Part shown: in pieces, positions 47,519 through 59,525 of the stretch
Layout of the letters: each line of letters opens with the position of its first letter
Numbering within the stretch: the stretch's first letter is position 1
Assembly (NCBI RefSeq): GCF_000512585.2
Contig: NC_089245.1
Location: forward strand, 1,550,001-1,614,000
Source: Kwoniella bestiolae CBS 10118
Taxonomy: Eukaryota > Basidiomycota > Tremellomycetes > Tremellales > Cryptococcaceae
Direction: 5' to 3'
DNA: 64,000 bases
The notes under the pieces: generated by a model
Databases searched by the model: none
The model's input: the letters and a program-made list of their open reading frames with translations, nothing else
What the model was told of the DNA's origin: nothing
Translations under genes and position numbers: made by a program

Positions 47519-48136
47519 TAATCCACCCTATCAACCTACAATAACCCTCTCTCTCATGAACACATACACACCCCTTGAAATCGGATCCTGGGATATTACG
47601 CCTTACACCTCTCACCCGCACACCTACCCACTCTCAGAGCCTCGCTGCGAAGAAACAGCAGGATCAATCTTTGGAATAGACTATACCTCCACTACTCATA
47701 CTGAACCCCTTCTCGATTCTTTGTAACATCATATCTGTTGTACCTAGCTTCCTAGCATTGCATTTCGAGCATGTATACAATACAAACCATCACCACGAAC
47801 CCATACATTTGTTCCTTCTTCTGCTATTATTCTCCGTTCAAAATGGTGTTACCGGTATGCTCGATCTGCTACGTGAGATGGCGAACATGACCTGATACAC
47901 AACTCTGCCTTCACCGATCTAGCAACTCCTCAGCAGATTGACTAATCTCGAAGGTAGAGATCTGCCGCTATTGATGGGAAATGTATCATAATGTATCATA
48001 CAGGATTGAAAGACAATGCATCAAATTGTACATACATGACTAACGACGTTATTCTTCATTTCCAAATCAGTCAAACTAACAATATTCAATTTCTCCTCAT
48101 CTTTATCGCCATTTCAAAACAAGTGGACAATGCCAT
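47519..48136. other. Convergent intergenic region
   Basis: About 0.6 kb between the stops of EAF6 and the transporter gene. Contains a tandem ATGTATCATA duplication near 47980-48001 and AT-rich stretches consistent with 3' ends. No gene seen. Confidence 0.45.
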
Positions 48137-49754
48137 TCATCTTCGCTGAGCCTCTTGATCAGGAATGACATCATACCCCGCCCTAGTTTGAGCACCAGCA
48201 GCAGGCACATCGCTCGTCTCTTCGAGTTGTGGTTCATGAGGTAAGTGGATACTTGGGGGAGGGGGGAAGATGATGGGTTTGACCAAACCGTTAAATACGA
48301 AGGTCCCGTAACTTATGGATCCTCAGTATCAGCTGAATTCCCATTTCCAACACACATATCAAATAGAGGACTCACACTAGCATTGCAAATCCACCAACTT
48401 GTAATAACGAGAATGGCCACACGAGCTGTTCCCACCCTAATCCCAGACTCACCACCCATATACCCAATGTTCTACAGGTATCGACGGTACTTCTGGTGGT
48501 AGCGCTAACCCTGTGAGTAACGCTGAGACCGAAGAAATTGAACGCGCCAATACTGAACATGATGGCGAAGCATGATCCGTACACCGTCGGGGTAGATATG
48601 ATCTGGTGCCATCCTCTTGGAATATCGAAATATGGTGATTTCTTCCTCAAGAACAAGTGGAGGAAAGGCATCCCGATGAGCGTAGTGGTAAGGCCGAAGA
48701 ACCCTTCCAAGGTGACTGCAGCGAGAGGTTCGACCTTGTAATGCGACATGATCTTTTCTTCCACGACGTATTGACTTGCCGTGAAGATCTGAGCGAAGAG
48801 GATGAGGAGCACGCCCAGAGCTACTCGCGCGGGATCATCGTCTGGTCTATTGGCTAGAGTCACGATGAGGTCGACAGGGTCGGATAGATGTTTCTTGACT
48901 AGACTTCCTGAGAGACCGACCAGACATACTCCCATAGTAACGATTATGAGGGCAGCCCATTGATAGAGCCATAGATGTCGTCGGAGGAAGATGACCGAGA
49001 GGACTCCTACCCAGAGAACTAGGGCGCCTCGGGACATCTGATATATCGATACGGGAGTTAAGATGAGACCGACATTCATGAGTGTCGTTCCGCAGACTAC
49101 GAACGAGTATAGATGTCAGCCTGGTCAAGATAGCAGTGCGACTAGGTTTTGGAGCTCACTATCGAAGAAAGCGGGGAACCACATCCAGCAGACCCTCCAT
49201 CCAGTCAACAGCTTATCTTCTGAGATCGATGCAATGAGCGGTTGACTCTCGTCTTCTTCCTCTTCTTCGTCTAATGCGGTATAAGCGGTCGATCGTTGAC
49301 CTAAAGGCAGTCGAGCCAAGATCCGGGTGAACATCGACGCTTCGGGCGGTGCGATCACCTTGTCGGATTTGTTTCGGTAGGTGAGTAGGAGTGGGATGAA
49401 ACAGAGGAATTCTCCCGCGAACATACTGCGATTTAACTGGATCAGTGATCGGCCTTATTCATTATAACAGACGCAGACTCACTTGAGAGTTTGCCATACC
49501 TTGCCAATGAATCAGCTTAGCCTCGCTCAGATACATTATGACAAGACTCACAGGTTGTTCGAAATCCAGTCGAGGGCCAGGGGCATCAGGTCCGCAATTC
49601 TCCACACATTCCATATCTTGGTACTTCGATCTACGGAACGAGTCCAGTCAGCACGAGTTCGGTCGTGGAGATACTCAACTTACAATAAACTGTTGGCACA
49701 TCCCGTGAGGAACATGCCTACCACCAAGGTGGTGACTCCCATCTTTGATGACAT
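48137..49754 (-). CDS. SLC35F6-like drug/metabolite superfamily transporter
   Basis: 442-aa multi-pass membrane protein of the SLC35 (nucleotide-sugar transporter-like) group, closest in pattern to SLC35F6. Exons (minus): 49754-49684, 49630-49552, 49499-49483 (17 nt), 49425-49160, 49096-48376, 48311-48137. It starts with a hydrophobic helix (TTLVVGMFLTGCANSLLSKY) and a short loop with ENCGPD. A DEEEEEDESQPL acidic loop separates helix 2 from ICGTTLMNVGLILTPVSIYQM. Eight further helices follow, including a MSRGALVLWVGVLSVIFL block characteristic of the family. The C-terminus is cytosolic and acidic. The substrate is unknown. Divergent from the MFS gene. Confidence 0.88.
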
Positions 49755-50188
49755 GGTGGGGGGTGAGCAATGGGGTAGTGGTTCGTAATGAATATGCAGT
49801 GTCTTATGAAAGAGGAAGAGTGAAAGGTGTAGATGTGTCAACTGAATTGAATCGAGTACGCAGAGAGTAGTTACTCGTACCCATGACATATACGTGTCAT
49901 ACACCCGGTGCGGACATAGCCGATCAGATGATCTCACTTTCGTACAGTGATGCCGGTGGATCGCACCAAAAGGGTATAGAAGGGGTGCAAAGTGGCTTTT
50001 TGGTTGTTTGTACACACCACACTAACAGACAAATTCTGCATGGAGCTGACAAAGGAGTCTATGAAGTATGTCTAGTAGTAGAAACCTATCAAATGGAGAT
50101 GGAATATACCATGTCCTCATTCAAAACACGACCAGCCAAGCTCATTGATATTTACTTACCGTCTTAGTTGCTCACTCGTTCCGAAAAG
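49755..50188. promoter_or_regulatory. Divergent promoter region of two transporter genes
   Basis: 434 bp between the SLC35F6-like and MFS genes. It contains a TGACATATACGTGTCATAC imperfect palindrome near 49884-49902. Shared regulation of the two transporters is possible but not evidenced. Confidence 0.45.
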
Positions 50189-52610
50189 ATGGACGTGATA
50201 CAACGGGTTTCAGAGACAAGCACAACGACGAGGACGGAATTTGATGGCGATCAGGCGTTCAAAGCATCATCATCGGGAAAGTTCTCAGAAACAGAGGATG
50301 GACCTACCTTGATCGTTCATCCAGTCCAACGCCTCAGTAATTCAAAGCTTTTCATCCTAGGGACCGGACAAGTGTTCTTATGGGGATTGACAGTGGGTCT
50401 CATCTTATATCAGGCTCCACACGTACGACGGTATCATTAGCCCATGATTGATTTTATCTAGTCCGCAAGTATACTAGAAACTGCATTTGCATTACCAGTG
50501 ATAGGCGAGGAATTCCACCTCACTCCAGGAGAAGTCCAGTGGATAGCGGCATCGATGATGCTGACTTGGGTAAGCGCCCTTCCATGAATCCAAACCAGGT
50601 TGGAAGCGTGGGGCAAGGGTGGTATGCTCATGAAATCTTTCAAGGGATGTTTCCAACTGATCGCTGGGAGGTTATGTGATATATTCGGGAGGAAGAGGGG
50701 ATACATGATTGGATGTCTGGGATTGATGGTGACTAATATCATATCGACTTTTATGCCTGTGAGTTTGACCACACATCTTTGTCCATTGTGAGGCTTCAAT
50801 TCCCTTGATTGAATATTGAGATAACGTATTCTCGTTACAGAACCTAGCGAGTCTTAATGTATTTCGAGCGTTAGCAGGAATAGCAAGTGCTATTGTCCTT
50901 CCTGCCTCTGCTGGTATTATCGGATCGTTATACCCTGCTGGGAGGTTGAGGACTTTGGCATTTGCTGCTATTACTTGTGGTGGGTCCTCCATTTACTTTG
51001 TCCCACATTGCTCGAAAGCACCGAGTACTCAGATGGGACAAGCTGAGAATTCTTGATCAGGCGGAGCAGCCGGTGCGGCTGGAGGAGAGCTCATCGCGGG
51101 GATATTGATCGAGTGGACAAAGTGTGTGTACCTTACTCATTCAACCTCCACAGAGACGAGTTGATCTCGTATGGTTAGATGGACATGGAGACCATGCTTC
51201 CTCCTCATCGGCCTCCTGACCATCTACCCTCTCGTCATTGGATACCTCCTCATCCCACTGGATCCACCGTTGACCGCGGACAAAGCGGTGGATTGGTTGG
51301 GCGCGTTCGCGATTGGAAGTTCGATCTTCCTTTTGTTGTTAACATTTACTCTGTCCCAAACCCAAAACAGAGGATGGAAGACGCCATGTGAGTTTTACGC
51401 ACGCATCGTCAGATTCGGTCAAAGGACTAAAGTGATTATCTTATGTAGATCTACCTGCACTGCTTGTGGTTTCCGGCTTACTCTTCGTAGCGTTTGCATG
51501 GCGTCAAAGACAACTTTCCAAATCTGCAAGACTTCTAAGTAACAAAAAGCCACCACCTTTAATCCCCCTATCATTAATCACCACGAAGAACAGGAATCTG
51601 TTGATCATTTACATCGCTTCAGCAAGTACTTGGGCAATGACGGATGTGAGTTGGCCATCAATCGCAGACTAGAGTTTGGATAGGTGCTGATATTTCATAC
51701 AACACTAACAGAGTTTTTTCGTATTCGTCTCGTATCTATACTTTGATGTCCTAGACTTATCCCCCTTCCAAGCGGGATTGAAACTCAGCGTTACCTTTTT
51801 CAGCGGGACGTTCGCCGCGCTGGTCGTAGCTCTGACGATCACACATATCTCGCCTAGGGTGGTAATGACCTTGGGATGTCTTATATCAGTGTAAGTACAT
51901 ATCCTTTTGGTTCGTCGAACAGACAATATGTAAAAGGGGCGTCACGAGCTGATAGGATGTCACGCGCAAACACCAGGGCGAGTCCCGTGATTTTTGCTGT
52001 TCGAGGGTTAGACTGGGCCTATTGGAAAGGTGATTTGTGGGCTTTGCTGGTGATTGCGTATGGGACGGACGCGACCATCGCTGCCGGATCTACTATCATC
52101 TCGCAGACTGCTTCTCCGTAAGTGGATCGACGAAAATCGTATAGGCAATCATGATGACTCGCTGATATCGTGCACATGCGATTATCCAGCGAGGATCAAA
52201 GTGTTGCTTCGGGTAAATTAACTATCTCTGATGCCTTGTGTTGAACCCAAGTTGATGATATCTCTCATCCAGCGCTCTTCCAAACAAGTTGTAGATTGGG
52301 TTTCGCCCTGGGCTTAGCCATATCCACATTAGTCCAGACAAGTGTCGAGAAATCAGCTTTATCCTCATACTCTAATCCAACGGACGATCAGAGAAACCAT
52401 GCTTTGGTGGAGGGACTGCGGGCTGCTCAATGGTGTAATGCTGGGTATATAGCTTTGGGTCAGTATAAATCCACCAAAATCTCCTAGGAAGTATTGAGCT
52501 GACGATCAATGGCGATAGCTGCTGTGCTGGTTGGGTTTGGGATGAAAGGTTGGCAGAGGTTGGATCATCATGAATATGCCAACGAAGGTGAAGATGCTTC
52601 TGAGAAGTGA
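50189..52610 (+). CDS. MFS transporter, DHA2-type
   Basis: 560-aa major facilitator with about 14 predicted helices, DHA2 (drug:H+ antiporter 2) style. Exons: 50189-50422, 50462-50569, 50645-50758, 50841-50979, 51061-51121, 51179-51387, 51449-51645, 51712-51890, 51977-52117, 52190-52212, 52273-52458, 52519-52610. Features: the loop motif GRLCDIFGRKRGYMIG between helices 2 and 3 (MFS motif A), an RALAGIASAIVLPASAGIIG helix, GGAAGAAGGELIAG (motif C-like), and SPEDQSVASALFQTSCRLG. The last of these is assembled across the small 23-nt exon 10. The first intron is only 39 nt. Likely a plasma- or vacuolar-membrane exporter; substrate unknown. Confidence 0.9.
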
Positions 52611-52986
52611 TACATGATTGGCCTGCTCGAGAGCTTATGCAATGCTATGCGTGACACTACTGGGGTTTGAAACTCGATGATGAACTTGATCGCCTTGGCA
52701 TACGCACAATGCTAAGCACCAGCTTGGCTTCTTTCGGAGTAGAGGGAATGAAGCTGATGCGCGACGGAGTAAGATTAACGGAATGATTTCAGGGATACTC
52801 GTACAAGATCGAGGGATGACGGCAGGAACAGCACTACTCGACTACATACCGTCCTATTTGACAACATCCAATCTCGAACTACGTTTCCATCCATCTCATA
52901 CTCGTATAACTCCTTCATCCATCAATTGTTAGATATCATCATAGTCTCCTGTATCATAGCTTATCTGTACTCACTCTCTATCGGCA
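52611..52986. other. Intergenic region before the UBA gene
   Basis: 376 bp; no gene or distinctive motif seen apart from C/T-rich sequence just before the next start codon. Confidence 0.4.
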
Positions 52987-53411
52987 ATGTCAACTTCACC
53001 AGCACCCAAAGCGGATCTGGTCGAACAGTTAAAGGAATTGGGCATATCGGAGAGATCGGCCCGTTATGCACTGATTGTATGTTTGTGGTTTCGAAGATAC
53101 ATCCATCCATCTGTGTCAGACTAGAGTCTAGGAGAATAATACACTGATACTGGTATGGGACGTGCTTGCTGGTGTAGAAAACGAATAACGATATACATAA
53201 GGCTGCTAACTATGGTGAGTGGATGTTTTGCGTTTCCTATCATGGTGTCGCGGGTCGAGAAATGGTGTCGAAGGTCGTCGATGTCTGGTTGTGCATTACA
53301 GACGATATCATGTCTGAGCACTTTGATGTTGTTGTTATCCTGATCATCATTCGGATGGACGTCGTCACCGTTGTTTCCACCTTATCTCTATGTCGCTTGC
53401 GCCCTGTTTGA
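52987..53411 (+). CDS. Small UBA-domain protein, 3' end uncertain
   Basis: Three predicted exons, 52987-53076, 53178-53214 and 53302-53411, give 78 residues. Residues 9-43 match a UBA three-helix domain (LVEQLKELGISERSARYALI, then TNNDIHKAANY), which in other proteins binds ubiquitin. The third exon is the only in-frame continuation I found and encodes a hydrophobic stretch (VVVILIIIRMDVVTVV). This is unusual after a UBA and might be an anchor, or a wrong exon choice. The first two exons are convincing; the third is not secure. Confidence 0.5.
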
Positions 53412-53842
53412 TCAGGAATCATACTTTACGTTTAAGAGGGTCCTTTGATGAATGGGTCTGGGTCTAGCTCAACGTCTGTGCTATATTCCCTCTCTATCAT
53501 TTTTTTTGTACTGCACAAAGGATAATCCCCCATCATGCCATCCACAAACGTTTATATTTCCTCTTCCATTCCTCTATTTTGCCTTTCATCTGTCATTTCA
53601 TTATTTCATTCTCATCATGGTTGAATGATTGGACAATGGTATCAGTCCATATCTAAACGCCAAGAATTACTCGTGCTGACTTTCCAACGTTACTCCTTCT
53701 CATCCTACCCTCTTTTCTTTGGCGTATCCACCTGCTGCTCGACTACAAACACTCCTCTCATCGATTACAACCATACACACCACCTTTCTATCGACTTCTC
53801 ATCACATCTCAACTTGGACTCATCACATCAATCACACCCGAC
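53412..53842. promoter_or_regulatory. Promoter region of the UspA-domain gene
   Basis: 431 bp, C/T-rich with CTTTCATCTGTCATTTCATTATTTC-like sequence. It contains short open frames but no recognisable gene. Confidence 0.45.
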
Positions 53843-56377
53843 ATGGCACCACTCAACCGATCATACTCCTTGCCCGTCTCGTTATCCAACCCCGTATCGC
53901 GTCTCAAAGCATTAAGCGGAGCTGCGGGAAGAGACGAGGTAAGCTTTATCTCTGCTCTCAATGCTAATCCTTTGCCACCCATGCTGACAAGTTGGTATCT
54001 TACAGGTAAGCGAAAAGAACCGTCGTGATCATGTGAAATCCCCTTTATCCACCCCTCCTCTCGCTGCTGTGATTGAACGCACAGCATCCCCTTCCACTTT
54101 CCAAAGACCTTCCCCCGAGAGTAGCTTCTCAGATCTAGCTCCTTCGGAAGAAGGATCGCGAGACTCTCCCTCCAAACAATCCCCTGTCATTGTCCCACAC
54201 AAACGATGGAGTCTGTCAAATAGGATAAAGAAGACTCTGTCGATTGACCTGTCCCCCAAGAACAGTAAAGACGGGCTGGGGTTGGAGGGGATCGAGTCTG
54301 CTCCGCTGGAGGAAGAGAGAGGTAGAAGAAGGTTTCGAAAGTCAAAGAGCGTGAAGATAAAGGAAAAAGGAAAAGAGAAAGAGAAAGAGAAAGAACGTGT
54401 GCTAACTGTCCCTGCTCCTAACCAAACCTATCCCCCCGTCACTACTCCCACTCCCGCCAACTCCTCTCTACCTCTCGATAACCAGGCTTCCAACCTTATT
54501 CTCGGCGCTATTGATCGAGGGAGACCAGGTCAGATCTCCCCGAGTAGCTCAGCGACAGACCTCAATAAACGATCAAGTGGTGCTTTCGCTGCGTTGGGCT
54601 TGAAAGCTGCTTCCATCGGATTAGCTACCCCCTCAAGAGTACCCGAAGACCAAGGTACCGACACTGCTCCTACCAGTACGACCTCAACCCCCAAAGCGTC
54701 TTTCCTCCAACCCTCCAAACCCGTTGGAGGGGGATCATCAAGAGGACCAAGGGCGCCCTCCCCGTTCTTCCGAGCTAGGAAGTCTAGAGAACAAGCTAGG
54801 GAGAGAGATAAGAGTCCTGAAGTGAAAGCGTTGAAGAAGGACAACTACAGTGCTGAATCTGAAGTGGAACCTGAGACCGAAGCTGAATCAGTTAGCGGTG
54901 GTGGACCAAAGAAATACCGACCTCAAGCATCAGCATACGAAGATGATAGTGCATCTGATTCTGCATCTCAATCTGATTCCGAGTCTCATTCGGGAGACAG
55001 TGATGAAGATTACGCCGATATCATTGATGAAGATGGAGAAGTCATCTTTGACGAAGAGACAGAGAAGAACACCGAAGCCAACGCGGTTTTCTTCGAAGGT
55101 GATGCGGCTGGATTAGGAGGTCGGTCAGCGACTGGTGAAGATGGTGAGAAAGAAGAGGTGGATGATCCCGAAGTACCCTCAATGTCACCTAGAGAGGACG
55201 ATCAATTGGACTTCTACGGCGAGGAAGTCGAACAAGACCCATTGGGTGAGGGACCCAACGTCGTCGTACCTCCTCAATCATTGTTCCAAACTGCCTCCTT
55301 ACATCAACCGAAGAGACGCAAATCGCTTAGATCAGGTATCGAACTGGTCACTTCTCGTCCCAGTTTCGCCAGAGATCGATGTACGATCACTCTCACTCAT
55401 GGTGATCCGGATGGTGCCCTCGAGTTGAGCGGGAAGAGATTGAGGAGATATGTGGTGTTAAGTGATCTAAGTGAGGAGAGTAGATATGCCGTTGAGTGGG
55501 CTATTGGTACGGTCGCTAGGGATGGTGATGAGCTGTTTATGATCTCGGTCAAGGAAGACGAGAGTAAGGGTGAGTGATGGAGTACCCGCTACTCTATATT
55601 CTGAATTTTTTGGCTAATCACGGTATTATCTTAGTCGACCCCAAGGCTTGGTCGAACTCGGATAGAGCTCAGAAACTTCGTGTGCAGAAGGAGGTGAGTA
55701 AACCTTCACCCTCCGAGCCCACCTTGACTGACATTGAGTATCAAATAAAGCGACAAACTACCGCTCTTTTGCTGGTCAAGCAAGTCACAGGATTGTTACA
55801 GCGGACTAGACTGAATATCACCGTGACGTGCCAATTCGTACATGCGAAGAATGCAAGGCATATGTTATTAGGTGAGCTGCTTCAAGCGGAGCGTGACCTA
55901 CTTCAAAGCTGACAAGAGCGATTGATCAGATCTTATCGATTTCCTCGAGCCTACCATGGTCATAGTCGGATCTCGAGGTTTGGGTAAACTTCAAGGGTGA
56001 GTGTATACCATACTCAGCCTATAGCTAATTTGTTTCAGTATTTTGCTGGGCTCAACTTCGCACTATCTCGTACAAAAATCGTCTGTGCCCGTCATGGTGA
56101 GTTATGCGTTAGTAATGCGTTCACATCAGTCTACTGATAAGTGTATACCCCATAGGTTGCCCGAAGACGTCTCCAAAGACCACTACGAAAGACGAACCCA
56201 GCGAATCTCAGACATTCACCTAGAGTCAGCCTCGCCTCGGCAAGTATCGAGAAGACTGCAAGTAGTAAACAGGAAGACGAGGTTATGGATGTTGCCGAGT
56301 CTGAGAAAGAGGAAGGGAAGAGTGGTACTGTTGCTGCTAGTGCTAGTGCTGCTGGTGGACCCAATCCCCCTGCGTAG
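53843..56377 (+). CDS. UspA-domain protein with long disordered N-terminus
   Basis: 728-aa protein. Exons: 53843-53938, 54006-55569, 55635-55693, 55751-55871, 55930-55996, 56039-56096, 56156-56377. Residues 1-470 are disordered: Ser/Pro-rich, a basic KEKGKEKEKEKE run and an acidic region (DSASDSASQSDSESHSGDSD). A universal stress protein (UspA) domain follows at about 480-655. It opens with RYVVLSDLSEESRYAVEWAIG, continues with DELFMISVKE and ITVTCQFVHAKNARHMLLDL, and ends in the ATP-binding loop VGSRGLGKLQGILLGSTSHYLV with SSVPVMVARR. The GxxGxxxxG(S/T)-like signature suggests nucleotide binding. The C-terminal tail is Ser/Ala-rich. Fungal members are linked to stress signalling, but no precise role is known. 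Confidence 0.9.
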
Positions 56378-56813
56378 TGTATATAGGGATTGAAGGTGGA
56401 GTTGAAAAGGTACTTTGTGATTAGTCTAGTTTCTTTGGTTGTACACATATACATATATAAACATATACGGTTCAGATCACCATTCGGATGCAAATTTATC
56501 GATACTGTCACTCCTGGCAAAAACTGACACACACACTTATATGGACAACGATACACCAGGAACGATCTAACGATCTAAGAGAATACACAATCAAAGGAGT
56601 TGTGGTTGTATGTTGTGTACCGATAGTCTCAAACGTGTCCTTTCTACATTTGTCTTGTAGCTATCTAATCTTGTTGGCGCCGTCCTTCACTCGAAGGATC
56701 GGGTTGAGAGTCCTTTCTTTGCAATATTGGAAGGAACCTTGATGCTCGCGATATTACGCCAACATTGTCGAATGCACTGCATTATTGTGTGTTACTTCCG
56801 ATCACTTGGTGAA
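56378..56813. other. Intergenic region before the orphan membrane protein gene
   Basis: Short space with ATACATATATAAACATATA near 56446-56464 (TATA-like) and the leader of the next gene. An in-frame upstream ATG at 56742 could extend the next protein by 24 residues. Confidence 0.45.
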
Positions 56814-59071
56814 ATGGGGTGGGGAGCACTTGATTGGGATGGAGTGAAGGTTCCTTTAATCTTCCTACTTATAGTGGGTGGAGTGACCTGGAGTGCGATC
56901 GCATATATTGGCCTGAACTCATTGGATTTGATCCTACATATAATCCTGACTTACAAACGCGAACAAGCGATTTCACCTACTTTACAAAGCAGTGAATCAC
57001 AGAGTAAGTCAAGAACCGGCAAGATGGCCACTGCGAACGACTGTAATATGAGTATAGCTCTTATACTTAGCACTTCGGTGAGTCAAACCTTCTGGTACTT
57101 TCACTGATTGGGTCATTTTTGATACCTCGCCAGGCCCTGGGATTCACGTTACAACATGCATGGAAGTTTGATAGGTGTAGATGCTTGTTCCCCAAGAGGA
57201 AAGAGTGGTTTAGGGTGTTACTCACTGTATGCGTGCCCGTCACTCCTTTGGATGGGTATGTAGAGGAGAATGACAAGCTGAGAGATTACGGTTCGGTGGT
57301 ATAGTGGATGTTGATCGGTTCTACCATGATGATCATAGCTTGGTCAGCAGGGTGGACCAGTGAGTCTTGTTTTGTTTTTCCATCCCCTATAATATTGTTT
57401 GGGTCTAACAACAAGATAGTCATAAAGTACGATGTGGGCTGGACCACGATACCTCCCTATGGAGCTATGCCATATCCTCCTGTGTTGTATGAGAAGAAAT
57501 ATGTGGATCTGAACTTACCTTATACGATCATTTTTAACTGTACGTATTGCATCCTTCTCCCTTTTGACCTCTAATCCCACCCTACCTGGCCGCCTTCACT
57601 CCTCTGTTGGATCAAACCTGACCCGATCGTGCACAGTGGCATTCTCCATCCAAGCCTCGCTCAACGCCGAAGAAGGTCTCTATTGGTATCATCTCATCCG
57701 AGCTGTCCGACAGCCCAAGTCTTCCCGATCATGGTTAACCTCTTCCTTCTTCTACGCTTGGATCATCATCTCCGTAGTTTGCACTGCATGTCAGTCGGGG
57801 TTGGGATGGATACACTCAGGGAAATTGGATTTGGACGTTCAGATGGCGAGGATCATGACTGTACATGGGTGTATTGAGTTTGCGTGAGTCGTTAACGAGT
57901 TCCGAAGGATCTGGACAAGATGTTGTAGCGATTGGGATTGGAATTGGGCTGGGGACTGACAGTGTGATGGATTCGTGGTAGGGTCGTCTTGTCCTCTTCA
58001 GTAGTCATTTGGAAGTTCCCTGATTTCCTTGCGGATGTGGTAAGTTCGTCTTGTCATGCCTTATTTTCTGGATCGATGGAAATCGATTTGCTAATGATTG
58101 AATATTATAGAAAGCGTCAGGTGCCGGACCAGACGTTCGATCGAGATTACATTTCTACCATGGCAAGTTGGCGATGAGTCACGATCTATTGATGTGCGGA
58201 CTGACCATGCATTTATCCTCGCAGAAGCCAATAAGATCCGAAACTTCTTTCGATTCCTATTTGCGACGTGTATGATGATTCTCGGGATCGATGGCTTGAC
58301 CGACTCTCAGACAATCCATTTTAACAAGTAGGTGGGGTTTCTCCTGTAACGTCTCATATATATATACATAAATATATTTCTGAGCTGAATGAAATCTTGC
58401 AATTCCTATCTTTTCTTGTAGTCTTGCATCCGGTAAGCTTCATTTTACCACACCCATACGGACCTCTTCCCGACAGCAGCTGATCAAGTATCCTACTTCC
58501 CTAGACCTCCTAACCCATATCATCTTCGGGTCCTTCTTCTTCGTCCTAATCACTTCAACCCTCCTATACCTCCCACGAAGCTGGGTAGCAGACGACCAGC
58601 GTTCCCACCAAGTGATGGTCGGCGATCCCAACGCCCAGATGAGGGTTGGTGAGAGTAACAATATAGCCAGTGGGATCGCGTTGATGTCGTTATTGAGAGA
58701 AGGTGGTCAATGGGACAATGACGATGATCTGAGAGAGAACAATAGGTTATCCAGGGTGAACGAAGATACCAACAACGGGGCGTTTAGTAATCTTGAGGTA
58801 CCCGTTCCTGTCGTAGCTGATGAATGGAGGAATAACCTGAACGATCTGAAGAAGAAGGGGAGTTGGGATTCAGAGGGTTCGGAGCTGGGAATGCCAATGG
58901 CCGTGAGTGTTGTTAGATCAACAAAAGGGTAGAAGCTGATGGGACCTTGATGCTTGGTAGTTGGATAATTTCACTTCGCCTATTGCTGTACATACTGATG
59001 AGTCTGTTTCACCAACAGAGATCAGGATCAGGATTGAACAAGAGGTGACTAGGGATCACGATATAATATAG
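56814..59071 (+). CDS. Orphan multi-pass membrane protein, 7-8 helices
   Basis: 527-aa membrane protein that I do not recognise. Exons: 56814-57077, 57134-57226, 57305-57359, 57420-57539, 57637-57883, 57982-58039, 58111-58162, 58225-58327, 58422-58902, 58961-59071. The intron after 58162 has a GC donor (GCAAGT). Hydrophobic segments lie near residues 12-45, 80-100, 115-138, 173-190, 215-235, 255-280, 305-330 and 355-378. This gives seven or eight helices with a hydrophilic loop containing WTTIPPYGAMPYPP between helices 3 and 4. The C-terminal ~145 residues are soluble and Asn/Asp/Glu-rich. The layout recalls fungus-specific heptahelical proteins; receptor function is speculation. The start at 56814 is preferred over 56742 without strong evidence. 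Confidence 0.75.
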
Positions 59072-59525
59072 AAGATAGACGTTAGAATGAGGGGCATCAC
59101 ATGGAGTGGATTCGATTTTGCCGAGATATCTTGCGCTTGATGCTGGGCATTGGCCAGAACGGTATTCAATTCGTAATGAGGTATTAGCAATCGATAGGTG
59201 ATTGATAAGGTTTTGGGGTAGATGATTAGGATTGATTCTGTAATTGTGTAATGTTATTCGGTTGTTGGGTGATAACCGAGTGATCCAATATGTTTTATGA
59301 TGATCATTGCGCCATCGATGACCATATATGACCATTATCAATCAACATCCAAGACTCCTTTCTTCTTTCCTTATCTCTTTTCATATTTCCAGATTGCTGA
59401 TTCAGATAGATTGAACTTGAGAAAAATATATATAGCATTGATACTGTCAACTTGCCAGACCGTGACAAGATCATACAAAACCGACAACAACAGCTTTTGC
59501 GGTACCATACCACCATCCTGCTATA
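59072..59525. promoter_or_regulatory. Promoter region of the cystathionine lyase-like gene
   Basis: 454 bp with an AAATATATATAG element at about 59425-59436, roughly 90-100 bases before the start codon, fitting a TATA box. GATGATCATTGCGCCATCGATGACC near 59299 contains short symmetric elements. No gene seen. Confidence 0.5.

Noticed and set aside
58422..58432. 11-nt microexon in the orphan membrane protein gene using the GTAAGC at 58433
   Set aside because: Downstream acceptors break the frame, while reading through to 58902 is open and continuous.
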